A stretch of DNA of 64,000 nucleotides, from NCBI RefSeq assembly GCF_019457885.1, contig NZ_JAHZST010000016.1, forward strand, positions 1 to 64,000, in the 5' to 3' direction. The position numbers were made by a program, and so were the translations under genes. The notes under the pieces are model-generated. The model was given only the letters and a program-made list of their open reading frames with translations, was not told the origin of the DNA and made no database searches. Numbering within the stretch: the stretch's first letter is position 1; each line of letters opens with the position of its first letter. Shown piece by piece: positions 1 to 7,775 of this stretch. The stretch comes from Shewanella nanhaiensis (lineage in GTDB: Bacteria > Pseudomonadota > Gammaproteobacteria > Enterobacterales > Shewanellaceae).

Positions 1-117
1 GTCTGGAAACAATAGCATTGTGGTCCCACCTGATCCCATCTCGAACTCAGAAGTGAAACGCAATCGCGCCGATGGTAGTGTGGGGTCTCCCCATGTGAGA
101 GTAGGTCATTTCCAGGC
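1..117 (+). rRNA. rrf: 5S ribosomal RNA
   Basis: This is the 5S rRNA of the large ribosomal subunit, and the last gene of an rRNA operon whose 16S and 23S genes lie left of the window. The 5' end GTCTGG pairs with CCAGGC at 112-117 to form helix I. The conserved central block CCATCTCGAACTCAG lies near 36-50. The first nucleotide is probably just outside the window. A strong terminator follows. Confidence 0.95.
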
Positions 118-129
118 GCCTAATAAAGC

Positions 130-163
130 AAAAAGCCCTAGCATAAAACGCTAGGGTTTTTTG
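130..163 (+). terminator. Rho-independent terminator of the rRNA operon
   Basis: A CCCTAGC / GCTAGGG stem with a short A-rich loop is followed by a T6 tract, and flanking A and T runs extend the pairing. It lies 13 bases after the 5S rRNA. Confidence 0.85.
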
Positions 164-259
164 CTTTCTACGCTCCGCGAAGGAGCTATTCTCGATGTCG
201 CCCCGCCGCTGAGCGGGGCCTCCAGTTCAACGACTACGTCGCTTCTCGCTACAAAGTAG

Positions 260-350
260 CTAAATGCTACGCATTCAAAGCACTACTTCTCCGCCCCCAT
301 GTGTTCGCTGCGCGAACTCCGAGAGTAGGTCATTTCCAGGCGCCTAATAA
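260..350 (+). repeat. 91-bp direct repeat, copy 1, carrying a 5S 3'-end fragment
   Basis: This copy is identical over 91 bp to 737-827. Its right part repeats the 5S tail: CCCCATGTG, then a 17-bp insert containing the small palindrome TTCGCTGCGCGAA, then GAGAGTAGG through the bases after the 5S end. It is therefore a truncated 5S pseudogene with a hairpin insert, not a functional 5S gene, because the 5' two thirds are absent. A terminator at 359-387 follows. Confidence 0.85.
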
Positions 351-358
351 ACGATAAG

Positions 359-387
359 GCCCGTTGCATTAGCAACGGGCTTTTTTC
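359..387 (+). terminator. Rho-independent terminator after 5S-like fragment
   Basis: GCCCGTTGC / GCAACGGGC forms a perfect 9-bp stem with an ATTA loop, followed by T6. It would stop any transcript that reads through the first 5S terminator, which suggests an old duplicated 5S-plus-terminator unit. Confidence 0.85.
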
Positions 388-1320
388 GTTTTTAGCCTGG
401 AAGCATGCCACATTTCCATGTGGAGTAGGGTGAAATAGGCGTTGTTGGCGAAGCGCAGCTTCGTGCCTATTGAACGTGGAGAGCTGGCTCGCAGCTGGGC
501 CATTGGAAGGCGCCTTTGGTATGGCTAAGAAATCACTTTTTATTGGCTTATCCACTCAAGCACGTACTTGCAACACCTACCTCGCATGCAGGTAGATATG
601 ATGCTCCTGCCAAATCAACACTTCCACCATCCATGGCGGTCGCCACGCCGCTGAGCTTGGTCAGGAACTGCATCCATGCGTTTCTGACATTCGGAACATC
701 CGTGTGCCTTGCCTCCAGTTAAGCGGCTGCACCGCTCTAAATGCTACGCATTCAAAGCACTACTTCTCCGCCCCCATGTGTTCGCTGCGCGAACTCCGAG
801 AGTAGGTCATTTCCAGGCGCCTAATAACGAAAGAGTGACCACTCGAACATGGGGGAAATAGTTAACGCATGCGAAGCATGCCACATTTCTATGTGTACCC
901 AGAGGGAGAGGGCATAATAAATAGTAGGGTTAGGCTGCTGCGCTTATCAAGCGTAGCTTGATGCTGTAGTTTAACGCGGAGGGCTTCGATAACTGCTCCT
1001 GCGTTATTCTAATTACCGCCATCCATGGCGGCATGCTCGAAGCTGGACATTGAAAGGCGCCTTTGTTACAGACTATAAAATGCCTACTCCCGACGTCGGT
1101 TGATAAATGCTCCTCGGCTCTAGCATCCTCGGTAACCGCTCCTGCGTTACCCTACCTCCTGAATCCATTCAGTCGTGCTTCGCTCTACCTCCTATATCCA
1201 TATAGTCGTTCAATATCGATACATGATTGTCGCCCGCCGTTCAGCTTGGTCAGGCTGAGCATCTTTGCGTTACTGGCATTCACTACATCTGTCTTATTTA
1301 GAGCGGTATTGACTAGATAA
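388..1320. other. Non-coding, decayed duplications after the rRNA operon
   Basis: I see no credible gene here; the short open frames lack ribosome sites and family resemblance. The stretch contains two diverged versions of one sequence, about 400-722 and 873-1312. Shared landmarks in order are GAAGCATGCCACATTT, a GAAGGCGCCTTT-like block (near 507 and 1054), and CAGCTTGGTCAGG or its variant GAGCTTGGTCAGG (near 652 and 1240). It looks like relics of repeated 5S/terminator units. Confidence 0.6.
737..827 (+). repeat. 91-bp direct repeat, copy 2, carrying a 5S 3'-end fragment
   Basis: This copy is identical to 260-350, including the 17-bp palindromic insert in the 5S tail, which implies a recent duplication or gene conversion. 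Unlike copy 1 it is not followed by a recognisable terminator. Confidence 0.85.
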
Positions 1321-1321
1321 T

Positions 1322-1351
1322 AGAAAGCCTACTTATCTAAGTAGGCTTTCT
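1322..1351. terminator. Hairpin at the 3' end of glnG
   Basis: AGAAAGCCTAC / GTAGGCTTTCT is a perfect 11-bp stem with an 8-base loop, 22 bases beyond the glnG stop. The CTTTCT in the distal arm is the only pyrimidine-rich tract, so it is a probable terminator of glnL-glnG, possibly working in both directions. Confidence 0.6.
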
Positions 1352-1372
1352 GGTGAGTGATCTTAATTTAGA

Positions 1373-2782
1373 TCATTCCATTGATAGTTCTTTGAGCTTT
1401 CTCGTTAAGGTATTTCGTCCCCAGCCGAGACGCTTGGCGGCTTCCTGCTTATGACCGTTGGTGTGGGCTAATGCAGTTTGTAGCAGAATACGTTCAAAAG
1501 CGGGTTGTACTTCGGTGAGAAGGTCATTCTCTCCAGCTGTGAGTCGCTCATCGATCCAAAGCTTCAATGACTCTTGCCAGTCTGCAGGCTCTCCTGTGGA
1601 TAATGAGTTGGTCTGGCTCTGCTCCTGTAAAAGCTCTGGGGGGAGATCTTGAGGCAAAATCTCCTGTCCTGAGGCCATTACCATTAGCCACCGACAGGTG
1701 TTTTCTAGCTGTCTTACATTTCCTGGCCAAGGGAGTTGAGAGAGTTTCTCTGCCGTCTCCTTGGTGAGGGATTTAGGCTCTACGGCAATCTCTTTAGCAG
1801 CGGAGCTTAGGAAGTGACGCGCTAGCTGTGGAATATCTTCCCTGCGCTGTGAGAGCGCTGGTAAGTGGACGCGTATGACGTTTAACCTATGATAGAGATC
1901 TTCTCTGAACTCTCCCTTTTGGACCAGAAGCTCCAAGTCTTGGTGAGTTGCAGCTATGATTCTTACGTCCACTTGAACTGGCGAGTGACCGCCAACGCGA
2001 TAAAACTGTCCGTCAGCTAATACACGCAGTAAACGGGTTTGCACATCGAGCGGCATATCACCAATCTCATCGAGGAAAAGTGTACCTCCATTAGCTTGTT
2101 CGAATCGTCCTTGTCTTACTCCTGCTGCCCCCGTAAATGCGCCTTTTTCATGGCCGAATAGCTCTGATTCAATAAGATCTTTGGGAATCGCTGCCATGTT
2201 AATCGCAATAAAAGGCTTCTCTTTACGTGGGCTGTGTTTGTGTAGGGCTCCAGCAACAAGCTCCTTACCTGTTCCTGATTGCCCGTTAATTAGTACGCTG
2301 ATGGAGGAGCGTGAAAGGCGGCCAATGGCCCTGAACACTTCCTGCATCGCAGGCGCTTCACCTATGATCTCTGGCGCTTTTACCGTTAGCTCATCGTTTT
2401 GCTTTACAATCTGCTCATTTGAGTGGGTTAAAGCCCTCTCCACAAGTGCAACTGCTTCGTCAATATCGAATGGTTTGGGCAGATATTCAAATGCGCCTGC
2501 TTGATAAGCATTGACCGCACTATCGAGATCTGAGTGCGCAGTCATTATGATGACCGGTATATGAGGGTAGTGAACTTGAATTCGCTCAAGCAGTGTTAAC
2601 CCATCTGTGCCTGGCATTCTAATATCTGAAATAATGACTTTAGGCTGACCATGCTCTAGTGCATCCCAAAGTGACTCGGCGGCAGCAAAGCTAGTGCTGC
2701 TGATCTCTGCCCCTTTTAATGCCCGCTCAACAACCCAGCGAATAGAGCTATCATCATCGAGTACCCATACCTGTTCATTCAT
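1373..2782 (-). CDS. glnG: Nitrogen regulation response regulator NtrC (NR I)
   Basis: Sigma-54-dependent activator that, once phosphorylated by GlnL, drives glnA and other nitrogen genes. Domain order is a receiver (phospho-acceptor D53 in ISDIRMPG), an AAA+ sigma-54 activation domain (Walker A GQSGTGKE, GAFTGA loop), and a C-terminal Fis-type helix-turn-helix (NGHKQEAAKRLGW). I placed the start at the ATG at 2782, giving 469 residues, the usual length. The frame stays open 47 codons further upstream, but that part overlaps glnL and has no family resemblance. AAGGA lies 9 bases upstream of this ATG; an ATG two codons earlier sits too close to it. glnL ends 49 bases upstream, so the two are probably cotranscribed. 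Confidence 0.97.
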   Translation of the reverse strand: MNEQVWVLDDDSSIRWVVERALKGAEISSTSFAAAESLWDALEHGQPKVIISDIRMPGTDGLTLLERIQVHYPHIPVIIMTAHSDLDSAVNAYQAGAFEYLPKPFDIDEAVALVERALTHSNEQIVKQNDELTVKAPEIIGEAPAMQEVFRAIGRLSRSSISVLINGQSGTGKELVAGALHKHSPRKEKPFIAINMAAIPKDLIESELFGHEKGAFTGAAGVRQGRFEQANGGTLFLDEIGDMPLDVQTRLLRVLADGQFYRVGGHSPVQVDVRIIAATHQDLELLVQKGEFREDLYHRLNVIRVHLPALSQRREDIPQLARHFLSSAAKEIAVEPKSLTKETAEKLSQLPWPGNVRQLENTCRWLMVMASGQEILPQDLPPELLQEQSQTNSLSTGEPADWQESLKLWIDERLTAGENDLLTEVQPAFERILLQTALAHTNGHKQEAAKRLGWGRNTLTRKLKELSME

Positions 2783-2831
2783 ACTCATCAATCCTTTAGG
2801 TCTATTACACAGTTCTTTAGTTTGCTGTGGA

Positions 2832-3878
2832 TTAATTATTGTTTTCAATTGGTAGTAAAATGGTGAACTCTGTCCCAGCAGAGGTTGATTGGCAGTCGAT
2901 TCTACCGCCATGCAATCTGGCAAAGTTGTGCGAGATCGATAAACCTAGCCCTGAGCCATTATCTCGTCCAGTGACCATAGGGTAGAAGAGGGTGTCTAAT
3001 AGCTCAGGTTTTACCCCTGGGCCATTATCTATAATCGATAGCGCTAGCACTAACTTGTGCCTCTCGGTTCCTATTGTGACCTGATGCTGCGTACGTGTTT
3101 TAATGAGTATATTCCCACCGTCGCATTCCAAGGCTTGCACGGCATTTTGTACTATGTTGAGTATTGCCTGCTGCAGTTGCTCCGGATCCATCTGAATATC
3201 TGGTATAGATGGATCATAATCTTGCTCTAAATCTATATTCTCTGGGAGTGCCATAGAAACAAGTTTTAGCACTTTCTGAATAACTTCATGGATATTATGC
3301 AGACTATGTTTAGTTGGTTTTTGTGGTCCAAGTAAACGGTCAACTAAGTTTCGTAACCTATCGGCTTGCTCAATGATGAGATCGGTAAATTCATTGAGTT
3401 GAGGGTCGTGTAGCTCTCGGGATAGAAGCTGTGCCGCACCACGAAGACCGCCCAATGGGTTTTTAATTTCATGGGCTAGGTTTCGCACTAGATATTGTGC
3501 AGCCTGTTGCTGAGCATCAAGGGTTAGTTGCTGGTGAATACGTAGTTGTTGGTCGACCTGACGCAGTTCTAGTAGCGCAAGTCCTTGCTCCTGCTCTAAA
3601 GGTGAGAGGGTAATATCAACTGTATGGTGCTGATTATCAAATGTAATTAATGAAGCTGTATTAACCGTTAGACCCTGATTTTCCTTAATCGACTCTGTTA
3701 GTAGCTCATTACTGACACCAATAAGTCGAAAATTATCGGCAAGGAAATGTTCTGTTAAGCGATGAATCCCGACACCCAATAGCTGTTCTGCAGCCGCATT
3801 TGCGTAGCAGAGCTTTAGATCTGCATCGATCACAATCACAGCTGTGACCAGATTATTGAGCAGGTGTTTTGTATCCAT
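2832..3878 (-). CDS. glnL: Nitrogen regulation sensor kinase/phosphatase NtrB (NR II)
   Basis: Cytoplasmic histidine kinase that phosphorylates or dephosphorylates NtrC according to the PII (GlnB) signal. An N-terminal PAS-like domain (about 1-115) precedes the H-box NLAHEIKNPLGG and a HATPase with NAVQALE, DNGPGV and GSGLGLS motifs. The ATG at 3878 has AGGA 6 bases upstream and gives 348 residues, matching the family; 14 further upstream codons in frame are unlikely. Two abutting NtrC-type sites start 22 bases upstream of the ATG, consistent with autoregulation by NtrC. Confidence 0.97.
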   Translation of the reverse strand: MDTKHLLNNLVTAVIVIDADLKLCYANAAAEQLLGVGIHRLTEHFLADNFRLIGVSNELLTESIKENQGLTVNTASLITFDNQHHTVDITLSPLEQEQGLALLELRQVDQQLRIHQQLTLDAQQQAAQYLVRNLAHEIKNPLGGLRGAAQLLSRELHDPQLNEFTDLIIEQADRLRNLVDRLLGPQKPTKHSLHNIHEVIQKVLKLVSMALPENIDLEQDYDPSIPDIQMDPEQLQQAILNIVQNAVQALECDGGNILIKTRTQHQVTIGTERHKLVLALSIIDNGPGVKPELLDTLFYPMVTGRDNGSGLGLSISHNFARLHGGRIDCQSTSAGTEFTILLPIENNN

Positions 3879-3900
3879 CAGTATTCCTATTGGCCTAATT

Positions 3901-3915
3901 GCACCATTATGGTGC
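3901..3915. promoter_or_regulatory. NtrC binding site upstream of glnL
   Basis: GCAC-N7-GTGC (spacer CATTATG) matches the NtrC consensus exactly and is a near-perfect palindrome. It lies 22-37 bases upstream of the glnL start, where bound NtrC would be expected to repress a local glnL promoter, as known in enterobacteria. Confidence 0.75.
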
Positions 3916-3928
3916 ACCAAACTAGTGC
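3914..3928. promoter_or_regulatory. Second NtrC-type site, overlapping the first
   Basis: GCAC-N7-GTGC with spacer CAAACTA shares its first two bases with the last two of the preceding site, so the centres are 13 bp apart. The core matches, but the spacer is less symmetrical than in the first site. Confidence 0.55.
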
Positions 3929-4001
3929 AAGCTGCAACTATCTTTTATGGAAGCAATTTAGGTGAACTGACAGATTAACCTTATGTATTTTAGAGAGTTA
4001 A

Positions 4002-4553
4002 TTAACTCCCTTTACCAAATGGTGTCGGTTTTTTGCTGTTATTCACTATTGCTCTGTGAAGATAGATCTTTCTTGGTGGTGACGATGCAAGTTGTTTGCC
4101 GTTTTGAGCTACGGCTTTGATAACGAAGGTGTGTTCACCACGAGGAATGTTCTTAAGGCTGAAGATAGGTGTTGTTTGAGCGGAACCCATAACTTTGTCA
4201 TCCATGAGGATGACTAGAAGGTGATCGGGTTTTAAATCAGGTGAGATACTTGCCATTATTGTGACATCACCACTGTTCTCTCTTATTGTTTCCTCCTCTT
4301 TCGGAGATTGAATTCTGACGGAGTACTGTGTCGACGGAGCTAACTCTTCACTGTTTTCTGCGCTTTTGGAAACAGTTTGCATTGGGGGAGGCGTTATTTG
4401 ATTTTGGGTATTACTTTTAAACTCAACCACTTCTGAGTTTTCAATTGGCTTATCTGAAAAGTGAGTTTTGCCATCTTTATCGACCCATTTATACACTGCT
4501 GCAGAGGATGCAAGCGTAAAAGCTAGCAGAAAAAAAGTTAAGAGTAAGCGCAT
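4002..4553 (-). CDS. DUF4124 domain protein, exported
   Basis: A 183-residue protein with an N-terminal signal peptide (about 1-18, cleaved near SSA-AV) followed directly by the DUF4124 signature YKWVDKDGKTHFSDKP at about 21-36. The C-terminal half (about 75-170) looks like a beta-sandwich domain of the kind found in surface proteins. Function is unknown. AAAGGA lies 6 bases before the ATG. It is transcribed in the same direction as glnL-glnG, about 120 bases upstream, and ends before the NtrC sites, so it is probably a separate unit. Confidence 0.85.
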   Translation of the reverse strand: MRLLLTFFLLAFTLASSAAVYKWVDKDGKTHFSDKPIENSEVVEFKSNTQNQITPPPMQTVSKSAENSEELAPSTQYSVRIQSPKEEETIRENSGDVTIMASISPDLKPDHLLVILMDDKVMGSAQTTPIFSLKNIPRGEHTFVIKAVAQNGKQLASSPPRKIYLHRAIVNNSKKPTPFGKGS

Positions 4554-5138
4554 AAAAAGTCCTTTGTAGCATGTTTGTAAACCTTTATAGATTAGCCGTT
4601 TTTAGATCAAAAATCATGGTAAAAGCTAACTAGTTTATTTACTAAAACAGACAATCTGGCTTATCGATATGTGTGAGGCTTAAAACTGAAATTAATGCAT
4701 GTTAAATAAAACCAAGGACTAGCAGTTTTATATGACAGACTAACAATTGAGTTATACTCTTGATTTATAACTCATTCCTTTATGTTATAGCGCTTTTGTC
4801 GATTAAAATTTACACAGTTATAAACCATCAGGTTAAAGATGCTCAAGTGTGCTAACTAAGTACTTGATCCCTTGTGGTAAGTTCATTTTTGTAGAATATT
4901 TGTTCTAACTGTATCTATATATTTACGCACTTTTTTTATGCCAATTATTTGGCTGGTGGTAACAGTAAGTTACTGATAATTAGTTTGACTGCCTAACAAA
5001 GTTGCGCTTAATTAAATCCGGGTAAAGTGAATAATTAGTTATTCTCCTTACTTGTTTGACATGTAAATACACGGCTCCTGTTGACGTGTTTAGTTGTCGC
5101 GTTTTCACAGCGAGCTTCACACAATGTGAAGGTACACA
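4554..5138. other. AT-rich intergenic region between divergent genes
   Basis: No gene seen. This 585-bp stretch must hold the promoters of the DUF4124 gene (leftward) and the secreted subtilisin (rightward). The one structured element is an inverted repeat GAGTTATA-N9-TATAACTC at 4749-4773, a possible operator or simply AT-rich symmetry. Confidence 0.5.
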
Positions 5139-7220
5139 ATGAAAACAATAAATAAACAAAAACTCCCTTTAGCTGCAGCTTTTACCCTGAGCTTAGTTGC
5201 CGCTGCCGTTAATGCTCAAACCCAAAATACTGTTGATGAGAAGCAAGCACAGCGCTTTATTGTGCAGATGACCGATCGCAGTATTAATAGCTTACAGCAG
5301 GGCAAGTCTTCGCCGGCTGTGGTTACCCAAGCCAAAGTTGATTTGATGCAACAAACCGCAGCTGGTGTTAGTGCTGAAGTGGTTTTGTCGTTGCCACAAA
5401 TCAATGCAATGGCGGTCATGCTAAATAGTGAGCAATACCAGGTGTTGTCTGCAGATCCGAATGTTGCGCTGGTTGAGGTCGACCCTAAGCGTTATCTGAT
5501 GGCAGAATCATCACCTTATGGCATTGGTATGGTGCAAGCGAATTTAGTTTCGGATAGCCAAACTGCCAATCGAAAGGTGTGTATCACAGATACTGGCTAT
5601 ACCCGAGGCCATAGTGATTTGCCTAGTACAGGTGTCACTGGTGACGATGGTTATGGCAGTAATAATACGGGTAACTGGTACAGTGATGGTAATGGCCATG
5701 GTACCCATGTTGCGGGCACCATTGCGGCCATTGGTGGTAATAATCAAGGCGTAGTTGGCGTTAACCCGTCGGGATTAGTCGGCTTGCATATTGTTAAGGT
5801 GTTTGATGACAGTGGCAGTTGGGCTTATGGCTCTGACATGGTTGCAGCAATTAATCAATGTGTGGCGGCTGGTGCAGATGTGATCAGTATGAGCTTAGGT
5901 GGCGGTGCTGCATCATCTGCAGAGCGACAAGCGTTTGCCAATGCAACCAGTCAAGGTGTGTTAAGCATTGCTGCAGCGGGAAATGATGGCAACAGTACTA
6001 TGTCATATCCGGCATCATATGATGAAGTAATGTCTGTGGCTGCGGTTGATAGCTCAGGTACAAAAGCGTCATTTTCGCAGTATAACTCACAGGTAGAAAT
6101 TGCCGCGCCTGGTGTTGATGTCAACTCAACTTGGAATAATGGTGGCTATAAGTCCATTAGTGGTACTTCAATGGCGACGCCTCATGTTGCTGGGGTTGCA
6201 GCTTTGGTTTGGAGTCATTTCCCAAGCTGTACACCCGCTGAAATTCGTAGTGCATTAAACGCCACAGCTGAAGATCGTGGTAGTGCTGGCCGAGATACTT
6301 CTTACGGCTATGGCATTGTAAAAGCCAGAGCCGCTTATGATTACTTACTGACCAGCAGTTGTGGTGGCGGGGGAGATCAGCCACCAGTTGCCAACTTTAA
6401 TGTAGCTGTGAATGGCAGTACGGTGAGCTTTAGTGATGCCTCTAGCGATGATAATGGTATAAGCAGTTACTATTGGGACTTAGGCGATCAAACCAGCTCT
6501 ACTCAAGCAAGTCCTGTACACACTTACAGCAGTAATGGTGATTTCAGCGTGACACTGACCGTAACGGACACTGCTAATCAAACCAGCAGTAAATCAGCTA
6601 TAGTGTCGATCGGCAGCGATGGCGGCAAAGGTTGCGATGGTTTGAACGCTTGGAATGCGAGCACTTCGTATGCCATCGGGGAGCTCGTCTCATATAGCAG
6701 TAGTAAATATGAAGCCACGTGGTGGTCAACGGGTGCACAACCTGACGTTTACTCAAATGTGTGGGCCAATCGTGGCGAGTGCAGTGGTGGCAGTAATCCG
6801 AATCAGCCTCCTGTGGCCAGCTTTAGCGCTTCAGCATCTGGTTTGACCGTAAGTTTTACTAGTCAGTCTACAGATGACAACGCTGTCTCTAGTCATGCTT
6901 GGCAGTTTGGTGATGGTAGCGTTTCTAACCAAACGAACCCTGCGCACACTTTTGGTGCAAGCGGTGATTACCAAGTGAGCCTAACAGTTGAAGATGAGCA
7001 AGGCTTGAGTCATACCCAAGTACAAACGGTTGCAGTAGCTGATGGTATGCAGGGTTGTAATGGTCTAGCTAACTGGTCGGCTTCAACTGTGTATAACACT
7101 GGCGATCAGGTGGCACATAACAATGTTAAATATACCGCTAACTGGTGGACAGAAAACCAAAGTCCAGCTGATAACTCTGGCCAATGGGCTGTGTGGAGCA
7201 ATAACGGTAGTTGTAACTAA
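5139..7220 (+). CDS. Secreted subtilisin-like protease (S8) with PKD and chitin-binding modules
   Basis: A 693-residue exported serine endopeptidase. Order: signal peptide (about 1-26, AAAVNA), inhibitor-I9-like propeptide (about 37-120), S8 catalytic domain with Asp151 (DTGY), His187 (GHGTHVAGT), oxyanion Asn282 and Ser344 (GTSMATPHVAG). It is followed by two alternating pairs of PKD domain (about 415-492 and 556-635) and carbohydrate-binding module 5/12 (about 499-548 and 640-692). The latter carry aromatic ATWW and ANWW motifs and framing cysteines. GAAGG lies 6 bases before the ATG. Binding modules suggest action on chitin-associated protein; secretion beyond the outer membrane is inferred. 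A terminator follows. Confidence 0.93.
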   Translation: MKTINKQKLPLAAAFTLSLVAAAVNAQTQNTVDEKQAQRFIVQMTDRSINSLQQGKSSPAVVTQAKVDLMQQTAAGVSAEVVLSLPQINAMAVMLNSEQYQVLSADPNVALVEVDPKRYLMAESSPYGIGMVQANLVSDSQTANRKVCITDTGYTRGHSDLPSTGVTGDDGYGSNNTGNWYSDGNGHGTHVAGTIAAIGGNNQGVVGVNPSGLVGLHIVKVFDDSGSWAYGSDMVAAINQCVAAGADVISMSLGGGAASSAERQAFANATSQGVLSIAAAGNDGNSTMSYPASYDEVMSVAAVDSSGTKASFSQYNSQVEIAAPGVDVNSTWNNGGYKSISGTSMATPHVAGVAALVWSHFPSCTPAEIRSALNATAEDRGSAGRDTSYGYGIVKARAAYDYLLTSSCGGGGDQPPVANFNVAVNGSTVSFSDASSDDNGISSYYWDLGDQTSSTQASPVHTYSSNGDFSVTLTVTDTANQTSSKSAIVSIGSDGGKGCDGLNAWNASTSYAIGELVSYSSSKYEATWWSTGAQPDVYSNVWANRGECSGGSNPNQPPVASFSASASGLTVSFTSQSTDDNAVSSHAWQFGDGSVSNQTNPAHTFGASGDYQVSLTVEDEQGLSHTQVQTVAVADGMQGCNGLANWSASTVYNTGDQVAHNNVKYTANWWTENQSPADNSGQWAVWSNNGSCN

Positions 7221-7276
7221 GTCGAAATGACTGAGTTGATATTAAAGTAGATCCTTCGCTTCTTTGCGTTGAAGTA

Positions 7277-7309
7277 AGCCCAAGCTAACGTCGCTAGCTT
7301 GGGCTTTTC
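7277..7309 (+). terminator. Rho-independent terminator of the subtilisin gene
   Basis: AGCCCAAGCTA / TAGCTTGGGCT forms an 11-bp stem around a short loop and is followed by TTTTCT. It lies 56 bases beyond the stop codon. Confidence 0.8.
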
Positions 7310-7361
7310 TCATTGCAAAGCCATGCTATGGATTTGAAAAAGTAGAGATGGGATCAATTTA

Positions 7362-7775
7362 CTACTTAAGCATACAACTAGAAGGGATCTCTGTGAGTTT
7401 TATATAGACATTGGATATCTCAATAATAGCGTCGTAATCTGCAGCAAAGCCATCGGAAAACGCTGGATGGCTGTTGCGATCTATTGGATGAATCTGGGCT
7501 TCGATATAGATAGCTTGGTAAGGAGCATTGCGAGTTTCACTCAAGGCTAGTGAAAGCTGGTTTAGCTCATCACTGGCTGGCGTTGATGTAACCCAATAGG
7601 TTAAATCTTCTCCGCAAGGTTGATAAGAGCTAACTTCATGACCCCAAACATATACCCCCTTATGTATCGGCTCATACACGTTGCTTTTATCCTTATCTGA
7701 TGTTTGCTGGTGTTGGCTTACCTGACAACCAATAAGGGGGAGCGTTATTATTACAATGGCTAGTAAGCTTTTCAT
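7362..7775 (-). CDS. Small lipoprotein of unknown function
   Basis: A 137-residue protein with a lipoprotein signal (lipobox LIGC, Cys17), so probably anchored in the cell envelope. No family recognised. Two conserved-looking cysteines in the mature part (PCGED and SSCML near the C-terminus) could form a disulfide. Its ATG overlaps the stop of the upstream symporter gene by 4 bases (ATGA), with AGGA 9 bases upstream, indicating translational coupling. It is likely to act with, or be made in proportion to, the symporter. Confidence 0.75.
   Translation of the reverse strand: MKSLLAIVIITLPLIGCQVSQHQQTSDKDKSNVYEPIHKGVYVWGHEVSSYQPCGEDLTYWVTSTPASDELNQLSLALSETRNAPYQAIYIEAQIHPIDRNSHPAFSDGFAADYDAIIEISNVYIKLTEIPSSCMLK

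Noticed and set aside
283..722. Open frames on both strands after the 5S rRNA
   Set aside because: They lie across the repeat and terminator sequences, have no ribosome sites and no family resemblance.
1063..1320. 85-codon plus-strand open frame
   Set aside because: It sits in decayed rRNA-flank sequence and its composition looks non-coding, so I treat it as chance.
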